Positions 30,371 to 32,183 of a DNA stretch of 32,183 nt are shown here, piece after piece. Position 1 is the stretch's first letter. Each line of letters begins with the position of its first letter. Under the pieces are notes generated by a model. The model did no database searches. It had not been told where the DNA came from and saw only the letters and a list, made by a program, of their open reading frames with translations. This DNA comes from Micromonospora thermarum (GTDB taxonomy: Bacteria; Actinomycetota; Actinomycetes; Mycobacteriales; Micromonosporaceae). The stretch lies in contig NZ_JAATEO010000046.1 in NCBI RefSeq assembly GCF_012034245.1, positions 1 to 32,183 of the forward strand, given 5' to 3'. The translations under genes and the position numbers were made by a program.

Positions 30371-31726
30371 CTAGGGATTCACATCTTGTACTGCCAGTAG
30401 AGATGTGGTTCCTTCGTAGTCATGGGTGGGCCGGTTCTTCCGTCCCTGGTTTGTGATCTTCTTGCCCCTGCGGCGGGCGGCGGCGAGGACCAGGGTGGCG
30501 GTGGCGTCGGCGCAGCGCCGCTGCGCCTGGGGTAGGACGCTGGTGTAGGTGTCGGCGGTGACCAGGATGCTGGAGTGCCCGAGCAGGTCCTGCAGGGTCT
30601 TGAGGTCGGCGCCGGCTTGGTGGGCGAGGGACGCGGCGCCGTGGCGCAGGTCGTGCAGTAGCACCGGCGGCAGTCCGGCGCGGTCGGTGAGTTTCCGGAA
30701 CCGGGTGGTGGCGTAGTTCGGATTGATCGGCAGTCCGTCGGGGCGGGTGAACACGTACCCGGAGTCCGTCCAGGGTTTACCGGCGGCGCGCTGGCGGTCG
30801 CGTTGGTCGAGCTGGTGGCGGCGGTGGGCGCGCAGCACCGTGACGGTGTGTTTGTCGAGGGCGACGGGGCGGCGGCCGGCGGCGGTTTTGGGTTCGTCTT
30901 CGACGATCTGGTAGCCGGCGGTGGTGCGGTTGCGTTCGACGAACAGCACCCCGTGGTTGAGGTCTATGGCGGCCCAGCGCAGTCCGCACAGTTCGCCGCG
31001 GCGCAGGCCGCGCAGCGCGGCCAGCCACCACAGGGCGAACAGCGGATCGCCGGCCGCGCTGTCGAGGAAGCAGGTGAGCTGCTCGGCGGTCCGCACCGCG
31101 ACGGCGGGGTGTTCGCCGGTGGCCTGCCAGTGTGCGACGCGGCCGTCGGTCCACACCTGGGCGTGCGGTTTGCGGTAGCCGACGATCTCGATGTGCCGGG
31201 CCGGGTTGGTGTCGAGAAGGCCTTCGCGGACGGCGAGGTTCAGCGCGGCGCGCAGATGCTGCATCGCCGACGGCGACTGCGGCTTGTCCTTGCTGTTCAG
31301 CGTGGCCGCGATCCTCTCGAAGACGGTGCGCAGGAGTTGCGCGTCCAGGTCGGCCAGCCGGTAGTGCCCGAGGTGCGGTACCAGGACCAGGTCGACGTCC
31401 CGGCTGTAGTTCAGCCGGGTGGTGGGCCGGATGTGGGTGCGCGACTCCAGCCAGTGCCGCAGCCACCGCTGCAGGGTCCAGCCATCCGCGGTGCGACGTG
31501 CCTCGCTGGCGGTGAGCCAGTTGTCGCGGGCTCGTCGGGCGGCGGCCTGCGAGGGAAAGCCGCCACGGCGGGCCCGCTCGGCGCGGCCCAGCAGGTCGGT
31601 GGCGTCGCAGTGGAAGTACCAGGTTCCGTGCCCGCGTTCGCCGAGGTGGGGGCAGGACTTTTCGCGTCGCTTGCCCGTCTGGTCGCGGCATCCGCACCGC
31701 TTGAAGATCGATCCTGTGCTTGGCAT
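30371..31726 (-). CDS. Site-specific tyrosine recombinase (integrase)
   Basis: 451-residue phage-type integrase that recombines DNA at attachment sites. A Cys/His-rich N-terminus (FKRCGCRDQ, SCPHLGERGHG) resembles a zinc ribbon. The arm/core-binding SAM-like domain (LQRWLRHWLESRT to about 190) is followed by the catalytic domain with Arg in ALRGLRRGELCGLRW, Lys in EPKTAAGRRPV, HDLRHGAAS, LLGHSS and the nucleophile in TADTYTSV, so all catalytic residues are visible. I chose the ATG at 31726 (MPSTGSIFKRCGC), the common start; an in-frame extension to 32149 is Pro/Arg-rich. No excisionase, replication or transfer gene is visible, so the rest of the element lies outside the window or is lost. No tRNA or att repeat was found beside it. 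Confidence 0.92.
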   Translation of the reverse strand: MPSTGSIFKRCGCRDQTGKRREKSCPHLGERGHGTWYFHCDATDLLGRAERARRGGFPSQAAARRARDNWLTASEARRTADGWTLQRWLRHWLESRTHIRPTTRLNYSRDVDLVLVPHLGHYRLADLDAQLLRTVFERIAATLNSKDKPQSPSAMQHLRAALNLAVREGLLDTNPARHIEIVGYRKPHAQVWTDGRVAHWQATGEHPAVAVRTAEQLTCFLDSAAGDPLFALWWLAALRGLRRGELCGLRWAAIDLNHGVLFVERNRTTAGYQIVEDEPKTAAGRRPVALDKHTVTVLRAHRRHQLDQRDRQRAAGKPWTDSGYVFTRPDGLPINPNYATTRFRKLTDRAGLPPVLLHDLRHGAASLAHQAGADLKTLQDLLGHSSILVTADTYTSVLPQAQRRCADATATLVLAAARRRGKKITNQGRKNRPTHDYEGTTSLLAVQDVNP

Positions 31727-32147
31727 GGTGCTTGACCGCCTTGTCGCGAATTTCGATGTGACGCTTCCACAGGGCGCGTGCTGGTGTGGATGCGCCGACA
31801 CCGTCCCGATCGAAATGCGCCTCGGTTCCTGACGCCGTTTCGTGGGTGAACGGCTCACCGCCGGTTTCCCGGCCGTCCCGAGGGCTGGCCGCTCATCGCT
31901 GATGAGGGCATGCAGGTGGTGATGGTTGGCTTCGGAAGCTAGGTCAGGGCCAGGCTGGAGCTGCGGAGGGGAACGACCGGGTGCGGTACGGCCAACGGCG
32001 CCGCTGGGAGAGTTGATTGATGGTGCCGCGTGCGCAGAAGGCCGCTCCGGGCGCCGAATGGGCGATGCCGGGGATCCGGCCGGCATGCGCCGGACGGGCG
32101 TCGGGGTTCGGGCGGCGGCCGGTCGAGCACCGTAGGCTTGGTCGATC
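31727..32147. other. Region upstream of the integrase
   Basis: No gene is supported in these 421 bases. An excisionase gene would be expected here in many integrative elements but none can be recognised. The right end has TAGGCT at 32133-32138, a possible -10 element for the gene starting at 32148. Confidence 0.3.
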
Positions 32148-32183
32148 ATGGCTGATCGCCGTACGCGTAGTCTTCGTGTCGTG
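32148..32183 (+). CDS. Partial CDS entering the right edge (first 12 codons)
   Basis: ATG GCT GAT CGC starts a frame (MADRRTRSLRVV) open to the window end. A TAGGCT hexamer 9 bases upstream suggests a leaderless transcript, common in actinobacteria. Too short to identify. Confidence 0.35.
   Translation, partial: MADRRTRSLRVV

Noticed and set aside
30380..30407. CACATCT / AGATGTG hairpin
   Set aside because: It lies within the last codons of the integrase, has only 7 bp per arm and a 14-base loop; not convincing as terminator or att site.
31727..32149. In-frame N-terminal extension of the integrase
   Set aside because: The added 141 residues are Pro/Arg/Ser-rich, while the ATG at 31726 gives the familiar integrase opening and normal length.

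Overview
The window is high-GC actinobacterial DNA. GTG/TTG starts, ATGA/GTGA/TGATG gene overlaps, a conservon (cvnABCD), actinobacterial Zur/Fur regulators, an LPxTG-like anchor and Streptomyces/Micromonospora-like protein sequences all point to a filamentous actinomycete. Micromonosporaceae is my inference, not proven. No rRNA, tRNA or CRISPR array was found.

Layout. (1) 1-1400: decayed DNA with a truncated GNAT acetyltransferase, a frameshifted small conserved gene and one unrecognised CDS. (2) 1824-9794: a conservon (histidine-kinase-like CvnA, roadblock CvnB, DUF742 CvnC, GTPase CvnD), a strong bidirectional terminator, then a convergent tryptophanase plus DMATS-type aromatic prenyltransferase pair. 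Divergent from that pair is a type 2 isopentenyl diphosphate isomerase. Together these look like a compact prenyl-indole module: the isomerase supplies DMAPP, the prenyltransferase puts it on tryptophan, and the tryptophanase cuts off the side chain. (3) 10435-28975: a very large zinc-limitation island. It holds Zur, a CooC-like P-loop ATPase and a leftward operon of an Mrf/CobW-like protein, cysteine-free L31, an internally deleted methyltransferase and a second Fur-family regulator. Next come an orphan winged-helix regulator, rightward cysteine-poor L28, L33 and S14, and a full anchored-repeat zinc/manganese ABC transporter with at least five secreted or membrane-bound proteins. A decayed DUF318-type permease and an SCO5389-like/luciferase-like oxidoreductase pair follow. 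(4) 29293-32183: a DUF433/PIN-like toxin-antitoxin pair, a tyrosine recombinase and the first codons of another gene at the edge.

Five 21-bp operator-like sites with the architecture TGNNNN-N3-NNNNCA (some with C/G variants), at 11903, 14319, 14875, 25087 and 27525, match the known actinobacterial Zur box. They sit directly before the units expected to be zinc-repressed; a sixth (24570) is weaker. The picture is one contiguous Zur regulon. When zinc is scarce it would swap zinc-binding ribosomal proteins for zinc-free versions, release or manage ribosomes (Mrf-like), and display histidine-bearing repeat domains on the cell surface that could pass metal to a substrate-binding lipoprotein carrying the same repeat as an insertion.

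The most notable items are the conserved G-H-x-D and H-x-H-x-N-W motifs of the surface repeat, the split repeat inserted in the transporter lipoprotein, the in-frame deleted methyltransferase kept in the Zur operon, the permease pseudogene, and the conservon next to the prenyl-indole genes. Function assignments rest on motif recognition by eye; no database search or alignment was run.
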